In this document: positions 7,893 to 15,436 of the stretch, in pieces
Position numbering within the stretch: the stretch's first letter is position 1
Layout of the letters: each line of letters starts with the position of its first letter
Assembly: GCA_964511185.1 (NCBI GenBank)
Contig: CAZEDU010000053.1
Span: 1 to 33,288 of the forward strand
Direction of reading: 5' to 3'
Source of the DNA: CAZEDU01 sp964511185
GTDB taxonomy: Bacteria > Myxococcota > Myxococcia > Myxococcales > Myxococcaceae
Length of the DNA stretch: 33,288 nucleotides
The notes under the pieces: model-generated
Seen by the model: only the letters and a program-made list of their open reading frames with translations
Databases searched by the model: none
Told to the model about the DNA's origin: nothing
Position numbers and translations under genes: made by a program

Positions 7893-9368
7893 ATGGGCTT
7901 CACCGCTGCCGTCACCTTCCGACCGACGCCCAAGCCCATTCGCGTGAAGCCGCGCGTCACGTTCCGCCCAGCGTTCAAGCCAGCGCCTCCGCGCGACCAG
8001 TTCGTCTCGCGCAGCCCGGTCACGGGTGAGGTCATCGGTCAGGTGCCGACGATGACCGCGGCGCAGATGTCGACGCGTCTGACGCAAGCCGAGCGCGGAC
8101 AGCAGCAATGGGCGCGCATGAGCATCCCCGAACGCGCCAACGGACTGCGGCGCGTGGCGAAGCAGCTCGAGGCGCGCTCGGACGAGCTGGTACGGGAAAT
8201 CGTGCGCGAGACGGGCAAGCCCAGCGCGCAGGCGAAGAGTGAAGTCGAGCTGAGCGTCGCCGCGCTCAACCACTTCGCGGATCACGGCGAGGCGTACTTG
8301 AAGCCGTACACCGCCGAGGGCCGGACCGTGCACTACCGGCCGGGCGGCATCATCGCGGGCATCACGCCCTTCAATTACCCGCTCTGGCAGATCTTCCGCT
8401 TCGCTGCGCCGCCGCTCATCGGCGGCAACGCGGTGGTGGTCAAACCGGCGCTCGAGACGCCACGCACCGCGCAGCTGGTGGAGCGCGTCTTCCGCGAAGC
8501 GGGATTGCCGAAGGGCGTCTACCAGAACCTGTTCATCGACAAGGCGGAGGTGCAGTCGCTCCTCGCCGACCCGCGCGTGTACCGCGTCAACTTCACCGGC
8601 GGGACCCGCACCGGCCGGATCATCGCGGGCATGGCCGGCGAGAATCTGAAGGGCGTCACCGCCGAGCTCGGCGGCTCGAACGCTGGCCTGGTGCTGCCCG
8701 GCGCGAACCTCGCGCTCGCGGCGCGCGCGCTGGCGCGGAGCCGCACGCTCAACGCGGGTCAAGTCTGCATCGCCACCAAGCGGGCGATCTTCGTCGGCAG
8801 CGACGCGGAGTACCGGCAATTCCTCTCCACCCTGAAGGCCGAGCTGCAGCGCGTGCAGGTGGGCGACCCGAAGGATCCGCGCGTCACCATGGGGCCGATG
8901 ATCAGCCGCCGAGCCCGCAGCGAGCTTCAGCGGCAGGTGAACGAATCGGTCGCTCAGGGCGCCCGGCTCCTGCTCGGCGGGCAGACGCCGGCCGGCCGCG
9001 GCTCGTATTATCCACCGACGCTGCTCGCCGACGTCCCCCCGAGCGCGGCGGCGTTCCGCGAGGAGACGTTCGGCCCGGTGCTCACCGTCACCCGCGCGAA
9101 GAATGTGAAGGAAGCCATCGCGCTCGCGAACGACTCGGAGTTCGGGCTGGGGGCGTCGGTGTTCACCCAGAACAAGAAGCTCTTCGACGCGGTGGCCTCG
9201 CGGCTCGACGTGGGCGCCGTCCTTCACAACGCGCCGCACACCAGCGCGCCGGGCATGCCGACGGGCGGCACCAAGCTGTCGGGCATCGCGCGCGGCAACA
9301 GCCGCCACGCGGTGTGGGACGCGGCGAAGATCACCATGTTGGCCGAGGATCCCTCGCTCGGCAGGTGA
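7893..9368 (+). CDS. NAD(P)-dependent aldehyde dehydrogenase
   Basis: A 491-aa member of the aldehyde dehydrogenase superfamily, oxidising an aldehyde to the acid with NAD(P)+. The cofactor region GIIAGITPFNYPLW and VVKPALETP, the FTGGTRTGR glycine motif, catalytic-base Glu258 in AELGGSNAGLVL and nucleophile Cys292 in NAGQVCIATKR are all present. The E-to-C spacing of 34 is canonical. The C-terminal EETFGPVLTV and SEFGLGASVF motifs complete the family set. The sequence around the active site is closest in feel to succinate-semialdehyde or glyceraldehyde-type dehydrogenases, but the substrate is not determined. The first ~32 residues are a basic, Pro-rich extension with repeated FRP motifs, not typical of the family. 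A start further downstream is possible; the RBS at 7893 is weak. Confidence 0.92.
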   Translation: MGFTAAVTFRPTPKPIRVKPRVTFRPAFKPAPPRDQFVSRSPVTGEVIGQVPTMTAAQMSTRLTQAERGQQQWARMSIPERANGLRRVAKQLEARSDELVREIVRETGKPSAQAKSEVELSVAALNHFADHGEAYLKPYTAEGRTVHYRPGGIIAGITPFNYPLWQIFRFAAPPLIGGNAVVVKPALETPRTAQLVERVFREAGLPKGVYQNLFIDKAEVQSLLADPRVYRVNFTGGTRTGRIIAGMAGENLKGVTAELGGSNAGLVLPGANLALAARALARSRTLNAGQVCIATKRAIFVGSDAEYRQFLSTLKAELQRVQVGDPKDPRVTMGPMISRRARSELQRQVNESVAQGARLLLGGQTPAGRGSYYPPTLLADVPPSAAAFREETFGPVLTVTRAKNVKEAIALANDSEFGLGASVFTQNKKLFDAVASRLDVGAVLHNAPHTSAPGMPTGGTKLSGIARGNSRHAVWDAAKITMLAEDPSLGR

Positions 9369-9414
9369 CTTGAGCTCTCGGCGGACGGCGTGGACCTGAT
9401 AAGTGGGTCGCGTC

Positions 9415-12201
9415 ATGCGACCTGCTCTGCTCGGAAGCCTCCTCTTCGCCGTTGCCTGCGCCTCCTCGAAGCCCGCGTCCAAGGTCGAACCGCCGGCCGC
9501 GCCAGCCCTCGCCGAGCCGCGCCTGCTCGACCTGCGCCAGCTCACCTTCGGCGGCGAGAACGCCGAGGCCTACTGGTCCTTCGACGGCCAAGAGCTCTCC
9601 TTTCAAGCGCGGCGCGAAGGCGAGGGCTGCGACCGCATCTACCGCATGCGCGTCGGCGACCCAGCGCCGAAGCCGGAGCTCGTCTCGAGCGGCGAAGGCG
9701 CCACCACCTGCGCGCACTTTTTCCCTGGTGATCAGTCGCTGGTCTTCGCCTCCACACACCTGGGCGGGAAGGAGTGCCCGCCCAAGCCCGACCGCAGCCA
9801 GGGCTACGTCTGGGCGCTCTACGACAGCTACGACCTCTTCCAGGTGAAGCGCGACGGCTCGCAGCTCGAGCGGCTCACCGACGCGCCCGGGTACGACGCG
9901 GAGGCCACCGTCTGCGCGGTGGACGGTTCCATCCTCTTCACGTCGGTGCGCGACGGCGACCTCGAGCTGTACCGCATGGACAAGGACGGCAAGAACGTGC
10001 GGCGGCTCACGTCGGCGCCGGGCTACGACGGCGGGGCGTTCTTCAACCGCGACTGCACCCGCATCGTCTGGCGGGCCTCACGCCCCAAGCCAGGCAAGGA
10101 GCTCGAGGCGTACCAGGCGCTCCTGCGTCAGGGCCTGGTGCGCCCCTCGAAGCTCGAGCTCTTCGTCGCCGACGCCGACGGCAGCAACGCGACCCAAGTG
10201 ACCTACTTCAACGCCGCCTCCTTCGCTCCCTTCTTCACGCCCGACAGCCGCCGCATCCTCTTCTCGTCGAACCTGGGGGACCCGAAGGGCCGCGAGTTCG
10301 ACCTCTACGCCATCAACGTCGACGGCACGGGCTTGGAGCGGATCACCACCGCGCCCGGGTTCGACGGCTTCCCGATGTTCTCGCCCGACGGGAAGTGGCT
10401 CGCGTTCAGCTCGAACCGCGCGACCGCTCCGGGCAAGAGCGACACCAACATCTTCCTCGCGCGTTGGAACGACGCCGCGAAAGTCGAGCCGATGGAGGGC
10501 GTCGCCGACCGCGTGATGCGCGACGTCCGCTTCCTCGCCGACGAGAAGCGCGAAGGCCGCGGGTTGGGCACCCAAGGCTTGAGCGCGGCCGGTGAGTACC
10601 TGGCGGCGCGGATGAAGGACCTGGGCCTCTCCGCCGTGTCCGCCGAATACCGGCACAGCTTCTCCGCGCGCGTCGGCGCCAAGCCCGGGCCCCACACCCG
10701 GCTGACCATCGCCGGCCGTCCGGTCGACGCGGGCGCGTTCGTTCCGCTGGGTTTCTCGGCGAACGGAGAAGCGAGCGGCGCGCTGGCGTTCGTAGGCTAC
10801 GGCATCGTCGAGCCCACCTTGCAGCTCGACGACTACCGCGGCGTCGACGTGAAGGGGAAAATCGCCGTGGTGCGCCGCTTCGTGCCTCCCGCGCTCGAGC
10901 GCGCGGCGCCCGAGGTGCAGCGCCGCCTCTCCGACTTGCGCTTCAAGGCGTGGCTGGCGCGCGAGCGCGGCGCCCAGGCGCTCCTGGTGGTGGACTGGCC
11001 CGCGCGCCCGGTGCGCACCGCGGCCGACTGGCAGTTGCCTCCCGAAGCCGCGCTGCCCGAGCTGCGCAGCGAGGGCCCGGGCGACGCCGGCATTCCGGTC
11101 CTCGCGGTGAAGCGGCAAGTGCTCCAAGCCGTGTGGCCCGCCCTGACCGAAGGCAAAGGCGCAACGCCCAGCGCGGCGCTCTCGGTCGACCTGGTGTTCG
11201 AGACGACGCAGGCTTTCAACGTGGTGGGCGCCGTCGAGCCGTCGCTCCCCCAGGCAGAGCGGCTGCCCGGCGTCGTCGTGATTGGCGCACACTACGACCA
11301 TCTGGGCTACGGCGGGCGCGACTCGCTCGCCCCGAACGTGAAGGCGCCGCACTTGGGCGCGGACGACAACGCGTCGGGCACCGCGCTGATCCTCGAGCTG
11401 GCGCGCGCGCTCACGGCCCGCCGCGCGGAGCTGAAGCGGCCGGTTTGGGTGGTGGCGTTTTCAGGCGAAGAGGCGGGCGTGCTCGGCTCGAGCCAGTTCG
11501 TCCGCGCGCTGCCCCACGGCGTCGCGCCAGCGGACATCGTCGCGATGCTCAACTTCGACATGGTCGGCCGCATGCGCGACAACAAGCTGAGCGCGCTCGG
11601 CACCGAGTCGGCCGCGGAGTGGTCGGCGCTGGTGACGGCCGCGTGCGAACGCGCCCGGGTGACCTGCAACACCGGCGGCGACGGCTTTGGACCCAGCGAC
11701 CACACGCCGTTCTACGCCGCGGGCATCCCGGTGCTGCACTTCTTCACCGGCGCGCATGGCGACTACCACCGGCCGAGCGACAGCGCCGCGCGCATCAACG
11801 CGGCCGGCATCGCGCGCGCGGCCCAGGTGGCCGAGGACGTGGTGGTGCAGCTCGCTCAGCGGCCAGAGCGGCTCACGTTCCAGAAAGTGTCCGCGCCGGC
11901 GAGGGGCGACATGCGCGGCTTCTCGGCCTCGCTCGGCACGGTGCCCGACTACGGCGGTCCTCCGGGCGGCCAGAAGGGCGTGCTGCTCGCCGACGTGCGG
12001 CCGGGCAGCGCGGCCGACAAGGCCGGCATGAAGCGCGGCGACATCCTGGTTCGCCTGGGCGAGCGAGCCATCGGCGGCGTGGAGGACCTGATGTTCGTCC
12101 TCAACGCCTCCCAGCCGGGACAGACGGTCGAGGCGGTTGTGCTGCGCGGAGGTAAAGAGGTGAAGCTCACCGCGACCTTCGGGCAGGGCCGCGGGCGTTA
12201 G
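9415..12201 (+). CDS. Lipoprotein with TolB-like propeller, PA, M28 peptidase and PDZ domains
   Basis: A 928-aa protein from ATG 9415; a GTG at 9403 would add four residues. The N-terminus MRPALLGSLLFAVAC is a lipoprotein signal (Cys15). Residues ~35-365 carry about five PD40/TolB-type propeller blades (LFTSVRDGDLELYRMDKDG, ILFSSNL..DLYAINVDGTGLERIT). A PA-like insert follows (about 455-600: GYGIVEPTLQLDDYRGVDVKGK). The M28 zinc aminopeptidase domain spans roughly 610-810, with co-catalytic metal ligands in AHYDHLG, GADDNASGT, FSGEEAGVLGS, NFDMVGRM and SDHTPFYAAG. All expected ligands are there. A PDZ domain (about 835-925: DVRPGSAADKAGMKRGDILVRLG) ends it. It is predicted to be a periplasmic or surface exopeptidase. 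The propeller may select or cap substrates. It is a single gene between the ALDH and selenoprotein genes. Confidence 0.92.
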   Translation: MRPALLGSLLFAVACASSKPASKVEPPAAPALAEPRLLDLRQLTFGGENAEAYWSFDGQELSFQARREGEGCDRIYRMRVGDPAPKPELVSSGEGATTCAHFFPGDQSLVFASTHLGGKECPPKPDRSQGYVWALYDSYDLFQVKRDGSQLERLTDAPGYDAEATVCAVDGSILFTSVRDGDLELYRMDKDGKNVRRLTSAPGYDGGAFFNRDCTRIVWRASRPKPGKELEAYQALLRQGLVRPSKLELFVADADGSNATQVTYFNAASFAPFFTPDSRRILFSSNLGDPKGREFDLYAINVDGTGLERITTAPGFDGFPMFSPDGKWLAFSSNRATAPGKSDTNIFLARWNDAAKVEPMEGVADRVMRDVRFLADEKREGRGLGTQGLSAAGEYLAARMKDLGLSAVSAEYRHSFSARVGAKPGPHTRLTIAGRPVDAGAFVPLGFSANGEASGALAFVGYGIVEPTLQLDDYRGVDVKGKIAVVRRFVPPALERAAPEVQRRLSDLRFKAWLARERGAQALLVVDWPARPVRTAADWQLPPEAALPELRSEGPGDAGIPVLAVKRQVLQAVWPALTEGKGATPSAALSVDLVFETTQAFNVVGAVEPSLPQAERLPGVVVIGAHYDHLGYGGRDSLAPNVKAPHLGADDNASGTALILELARALTARRAELKRPVWVVAFSGEEAGVLGSSQFVRALPHGVAPADIVAMLNFDMVGRMRDNKLSALGTESAAEWSALVTAACERARVTCNTGGDGFGPSDHTPFYAAGIPVLHFFTGAHGDYHRPSDSAARINAAGIARAAQVAEDVVVQLAQRPERLTFQKVSAPARGDMRGFSASLGTVPDYGGPPGGQKGVLLADVRPGSAADKAGMKRGDILVRLGERAIGGVEDLMFVLNASQPGQTVEAVVLRGGKEVKLTATFGQGRGR

Positions 12202-12290
12202 AACCAATGCCAATCAGATAGGCGCCTTGAAGGGAGCTGCGCGCGACATCTGCGCGGATCGCTTCGCCCGCCCGCGGCAACTTCTCTTTC

Positions 12291-12920
12291 ATGCTCCGCT
12301 CCACGCTCGTCCCGGTCGCGTCGCTGCTCGTCCTCGCCGGCTGCCTCACCCACCTGCCCCCCGCGCCGAACATGCGCCACCGCTCGATTCACTGGGCGGC
12401 CAGCTTCGAGGAAGCGCGGGCGCTGGCGCTGCGCGAGGGCAAGCCGCTCCTGGCGTGCCTGGTCGCCGGCGCGCGCGACGGCTTGTGTTGAAGCGGGGGC
12501 GCCGCGCTCCGGGTCGGAGCGCTGTCAGATCATCGCGTCATCGCGCTGGCCAACGAGCGCTTCGTGCCGGTGTGGGTCAACGTTCGTGAAGAGCCCGTTC
12601 CGAGCTTTCCAGCGCGGCACCGGGTATTGCTCGGCACGGTGCTGACCGAAGAGGACAAGGTGCTCGATCCCTTCAGCCAGGGCTTCTTCCTTCGCACCGT
12701 GGTGCTCGACCCGGTGGACCTGCGGCTCCTCAACGAGCAACCCGGCACGTTGGCCGGCTCGGCGGCGCGCATGGGCAGCAAGGGACACTTCTCCTACGCG
12801 CAAACGCAGCCGCAGGAGTTCCTCGAGATGCTCCGCGGCGTGCTCGCGACAACGCCTCCGTCAGGCCGAGAGCCGTCTGCGCGCCAAGAGCACCGCGCGG
12901 ACGAGGAGCAGGACGAGTAG
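12291..12920 (+). CDS. Probable thioredoxin-like selenolipoprotein (in-frame UGA read as Sec67)
   Basis: One frame runs from ATG 12291 to TAG 12918 and is broken only by TGA at 12489-12491. Read through, it encodes 209 residues with Sec at 67 directly after Cys66. MLRSTLVPVASLLVLAGC is a lipoprotein signal (lipidated Cys18), so the product sits in the periplasm on a membrane. Residues 40-100 match the thioredoxin-like pattern by eye: helix FEEARALALREGKPLL, strand, active site LCU-SGG, then LSDHRVIALANERFVPVWVNV. Counting back from SD and FVPV, the Sec falls on the attacking (first) Cys of a normal CxxC, and the second Cys is Gly. Cys66 could be the resolving partner. A SECIS-like hairpin follows (separate entry). 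Codon use after the UGA matches neighbouring genes. The last 60 bp overlap convergent msrQ. The alternatives are a single nonsense mutation or a sequencing error. Confidence 0.8.
12501..12525 (+). promoter_or_regulatory. Candidate bacterial SECIS element
   Basis: GCGCTCC (12504-12510) pairs perfectly with GGAGCGC (12516-12522) around the loop GGGTC. G12511-C12515 can close further, leaving a GGT loop. After one unpaired position the stem may extend by C12502-G12524 and G12501-T12525. The loop starts 19 nt after the UGA. Bacterial SECIS elements sit immediately downstream of UGA inside the coding frame, with exposed loop guanines contacted by SelB. The E. coli fdhF element, as I recall it, has a GGUC loop at about 18 nt. 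The match in placement and loop is what supports selenocysteine insertion here. Confidence 0.72.
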
Positions 12921-13472
12921 CACCGCGGCGTAGACGAGCGGCTCGGTGAGGTCCTTCTTCACGCGCCAAATGAAATGCAAGACCGCGAGCACGGCCGCGG
13001 GGTACGCGAGCCGATGCAGCAGCTGCCAGCGCGTGTGGCCGAGCCTGCGCACGCTGGCGTTGGTCGAAGTCAGCGCCAGCGGGAGCAAGAGCAGCCACGC
13101 CCCCATGCCGGCGATGATGAACGGCCGCCGCGTGACGTCACGCCACAGCACCTCCCCGTCGAAGCCTTGATCCACGCCGACGTAGGTGAGCAGGTGAGTC
13201 GTCGCGTAGAAGAAGGCGAACACGCCGAGCATGCGCCGCACCCGCATCGGCCAGGTCCAGCCCACCAGCGCCTGGAGCGGCGTGCAGGCCAGGCTCGCGA
13301 GGAGGAAGAGCAAAGCGAGCAGGCCGAACTGGTTGAGCGCGGTGGCGATGGGGTTGGCGCCGAGCTCGCCGCGCGCGGCGCGAAACACAACGACCGCGAA
13401 GGGAAAGAGGCCGCCGGTCAACAAGGCGGGCTTGAGCCACGGCAGCGGCGGCCGGCGCGGCGGGGCGCCCAT
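12861..13472 (-). CDS. msrQ: Heme-binding membrane subunit of methionine sulfoxide reductase (MsrQ/YedZ)
   Basis: A 203-aa protein with about six hydrophobic helices of the ferric-reductase-like transmembrane fold. Heme-ligand histidines are visible in FYATTHLLTYV, in WQLLHRLAYPAAV and in VLHFIWRVKK, with the family pattern RRMLGVFAFFY and RRLGHTRWQ...HRLAY. MsrQ passes electrons from the quinone pool or flavin reductase to periplasmic MsrP. Its ATG (13470-13472) shares one base with the msrP stop, the usual msrPQ operon arrangement. Its 3' end overlaps the convergent selenoprotein gene by 60 bp. Confidence 0.92.
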   Translation of the reverse strand: MGAPPRRPPLPWLKPALLTGGLFPFAVVVFRAARGELGANPIATALNQFGLLALLFLLASLACTPLQALVGWTWPMRVRRMLGVFAFFYATTHLLTYVGVDQGFDGEVLWRDVTRRPFIIAGMGAWLLLLPLALTSTNASVRRLGHTRWQLLHRLAYPAAVLAVLHFIWRVKKDLTEPLVYAAVLLVLLLVRAVLLARRRLSA

Positions 13473-14446
13473 CAGAAGTGCTTCCTCAGGTCCATGCCGG
13501 CGTAGAGCGACGCCACCTCGTCGGCGTAGCCGTTGAACGGCAACGTCGGCCGCCGCCGAAACTCACCGATGCGCCGCTCGGTGGCCTGGCTCCAGCGGGG
13601 GTGATCCACCGCGGGGTTCACGTTCGCGGAGAAGCCGTACTCGTGCGGCGCCGCCTGGCTCCAGCTCGTCGGCGGCTCGGTCGGCGTGAAGTGAATGCGG
13701 ACAATCGACTTGATGCCTTTGAAGCCGTACTTCCAAGGCACCACCAGGCGCAGCGGCGCGCCGTTTTGGCCGAGCAGCGGCTTCCCATACAGCCCCACCG
13801 CCAACATCGTGAGCGGATGCACCGCCTCGTCGATGCGCAGCCCTTCCACGTAAGGCCACTCGAGCACGTCCGACCGCTGGCCCGGCATTCGCTCCGGGTC
13901 GTGCAGCGTGGTGAAGGCGACGTACTTCGCGCGCGAGGTCGGCTCGAGCCGCTTCACCAAGTCGCCCAGCGGAAACCCGAGCCACGGAATCACCATGGAC
14001 CAGCCCTCGACGCAGCGCATGCGGTAGACGCGCTCCTCGCTCGGGTGTCGGTGAAGCAGATCTTCCAAGTGAAGCACGCCGGGCTTGGCGATCTCCCCGC
14101 TCACCTCGATGGACCAGGGCTTCACGCGCAAGCCTTCCGCGTTCCGGGCGGGGTCGGCCTTGCCCAGGCCGAGCTCGTAGAAGTTGTTGTACGTGGTGAT
14201 GTCTTCGTACGCCGTGAGCGGCTCGTTCGTTCGAAACGGCGACGCCGGCGCGACCGCGCCCGCATCCACGGAGCCGACCTCGCCGGGGCGTGCGGTGCCA
14301 CGGCTCGACAGCTGCCACAGCGCGCCGCCCACCGCCGCGGCGGTGCCCACGAACAGGCCGGCGTTCTTCAGCAGCTCGCGCCGGTTCCAGTAGCTCCGCT
14401 CGTCGGTGATCTCGCTGCCCTTCGGTTCCTTCGGCCGGCGCGCCAT
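13472..14446 (-). CDS. msrP: Periplasmic methionine sulfoxide reductase catalytic subunit (MsrP/YedY)
   Basis: A 324-aa molybdoenzyme of the sulfite-oxidase fold that reduces methionine sulfoxide in periplasmic proteins. ATG 14446 is chosen; a GTG at 14464 would add six residues. A twin-arginine signal is seen at residues 21-45 (NRRELLKNAG followed by a hydrophobic segment), consistent with folded, cofactor-loaded export. The family core follows: YEDITTYNNFYELG, KPWSIEVSG, and YRMRCVEGWSMVIPWLGFPL, whose Cys145 should bind the molybdenum. LVVPWKYGFKGIKSIVRI and the C-terminal YADEVASLYAGMDLRKHF are also typical. It is co-translated with msrQ and repairs oxidised envelope proteins using electrons from MsrQ. 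Confidence 0.95.
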   Translation of the reverse strand: MARRPKEPKGSEITDERSYWNRRELLKNAGLFVGTAAAVGGALWQLSSRGTARPGEVGSVDAGAVAPASPFRTNEPLTAYEDITTYNNFYELGLGKADPARNAEGLRVKPWSIEVSGEIAKPGVLHLEDLLHRHPSEERVYRMRCVEGWSMVIPWLGFPLGDLVKRLEPTSRAKYVAFTTLHDPERMPGQRSDVLEWPYVEGLRIDEAVHPLTMLAVGLYGKPLLGQNGAPLRLVVPWKYGFKGIKSIVRIHFTPTEPPTSWSQAAPHEYGFSANVNPAVDHPRWSQATERRIGEFRRRPTLPFNGYADEVASLYAGMDLRKHF

Positions 14447-14494
14447 AAGACCCAAAGTACGCACGAAGCGCGCTGGACGCTTCGCGGCGGCCGC

Positions 14495-15406
14495 CTACCG
14501 GCCCTCGACGCGATTGCGACCGGCGCTCTTGGCCATGTACAGATAGGCGTCGGCCGCCTGGAGCAGCGTCTCGGCCGTGCGCGCGTCGTCTTCGAGCAAG
14601 GTGGCGACGCCCAAGCTGATGGTCGAGCGAATCGGCGTGCCGTGAAAGGTGAAGTCGGTCTTCTGAATCTGCGCCCGGCAGCGCTCGGCGCACACGCGCG
14701 CGGTGTGCGAAGGCGTCTCGCGGAGCAGGATCGCGAACTCCTCGCCCCCGTAGCGCGCGAGCAGGTCCTCGGCGCGAATCGTCTCCTGCAGCTTGCGCGC
14801 GAGCATGTGCAGCACGTAGTCGCCCGCCGGGTGGCCGTACGTGTCGTTCACCTGCTTGAAGTGATCCACGTCAATCATCACCAGCGAGAGCGGGACGTTG
14901 TGGCGCAGGCAGTACGCGACGTCCTTGTTCAGCGCGTCCAGGAAGTACTTCTTGTTGAAGGCGCCGGTCAGGCTGTCGCGGGTCGCGGACTCGAAGAGGC
15001 TTCGCTGGAACTGCTCTTCGAACTTGTCCTGCAGCGAGAACATCAAGATGGTGGTCGAGCCGATCTGAATCTTGTCGCCGTCGCGCAGCGGCACCGAGCC
15101 GCGCACGCGCTCGCCGTTGACGTAGGTGCCGTTGGTCGACCCCATGTCGACCAGCTCGAAGCTGCCGTCGGGCCGCTGCACGAACTTGGCGTGGCGGCGC
15201 GAGATGCCGTCGTCGAGCAGGAAGATGTCCGCTTCGGACGCGCGGCCGGCGATGCTTTCCTGTTTTTCCAGCTTGAACATTCGCCCGGTGACGGTGCTGC
15301 TCTTGCTGCCCAGAACAACCAGAAAGCCGACCTTCACCTGGTCGTCGTTCGCCAGCTGGACGATGCGGTGAATGTTTGTCTTTTCTTCTGGCTCGTCACC
15401 CGCCAT
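14495..15406 (-). CDS. FHA-GGDEF diguanylate cyclase
   Basis: A 303-aa cytoplasmic protein. Residues 27-125 form an FHA domain with the phosphothreonine-binding residues in IAGRASEADI, GISRRHAKF and STNGTYVNG. Residues ~138-303 form a GGDEF domain (RDSLTGAFNKKYF, VMIDVDHFKQVNDTYGHPAGD) with an intact GGEEF active site at 220-224. An inhibitory-site RxxD lies at 211-214, the canonical five residues before it. It should therefore make cyclic di-GMP from two GTP with product feedback inhibition. Its activity or location is probably controlled by a Thr-phosphorylated partner. A Hanks-type kinase lies 11 kb away in this window, but no direct link is shown. The gene stands 30 bp from the next minus-strand gene. 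Confidence 0.95.
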   Translation of the reverse strand: MAGDEPEEKTNIHRIVQLANDDQVKVGFLVVLGSKSSTVTGRMFKLEKQESIAGRASEADIFLLDDGISRRHAKFVQRPDGSFELVDMGSTNGTYVNGERVRGSVPLRDGDKIQIGSTTILMFSLQDKFEEQFQRSLFESATRDSLTGAFNKKYFLDALNKDVAYCLRHNVPLSLVMIDVDHFKQVNDTYGHPAGDYVLHMLARKLQETIRAEDLLARYGGEEFAILLRETPSHTARVCAERCRAQIQKTDFTFHGTPIRSTISLGVATLLEDDARTAETLLQAADAYLYMAKSAGRNRVEGR

Positions 15407-15436
15407 ACACGACCATCATAGGCCAAGTTCCCGGGA

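Noticed and set aside
12291..12491. A 66-aa lipoprotein ending at the TGA, with a separate gene starting at 12564
   Set aside because: The two halves are in the same frame and form one thioredoxin-like pattern across the TGA, with a SECIS-like hairpin after it. A separate downstream gene would lack a signal and start in mid-helix.
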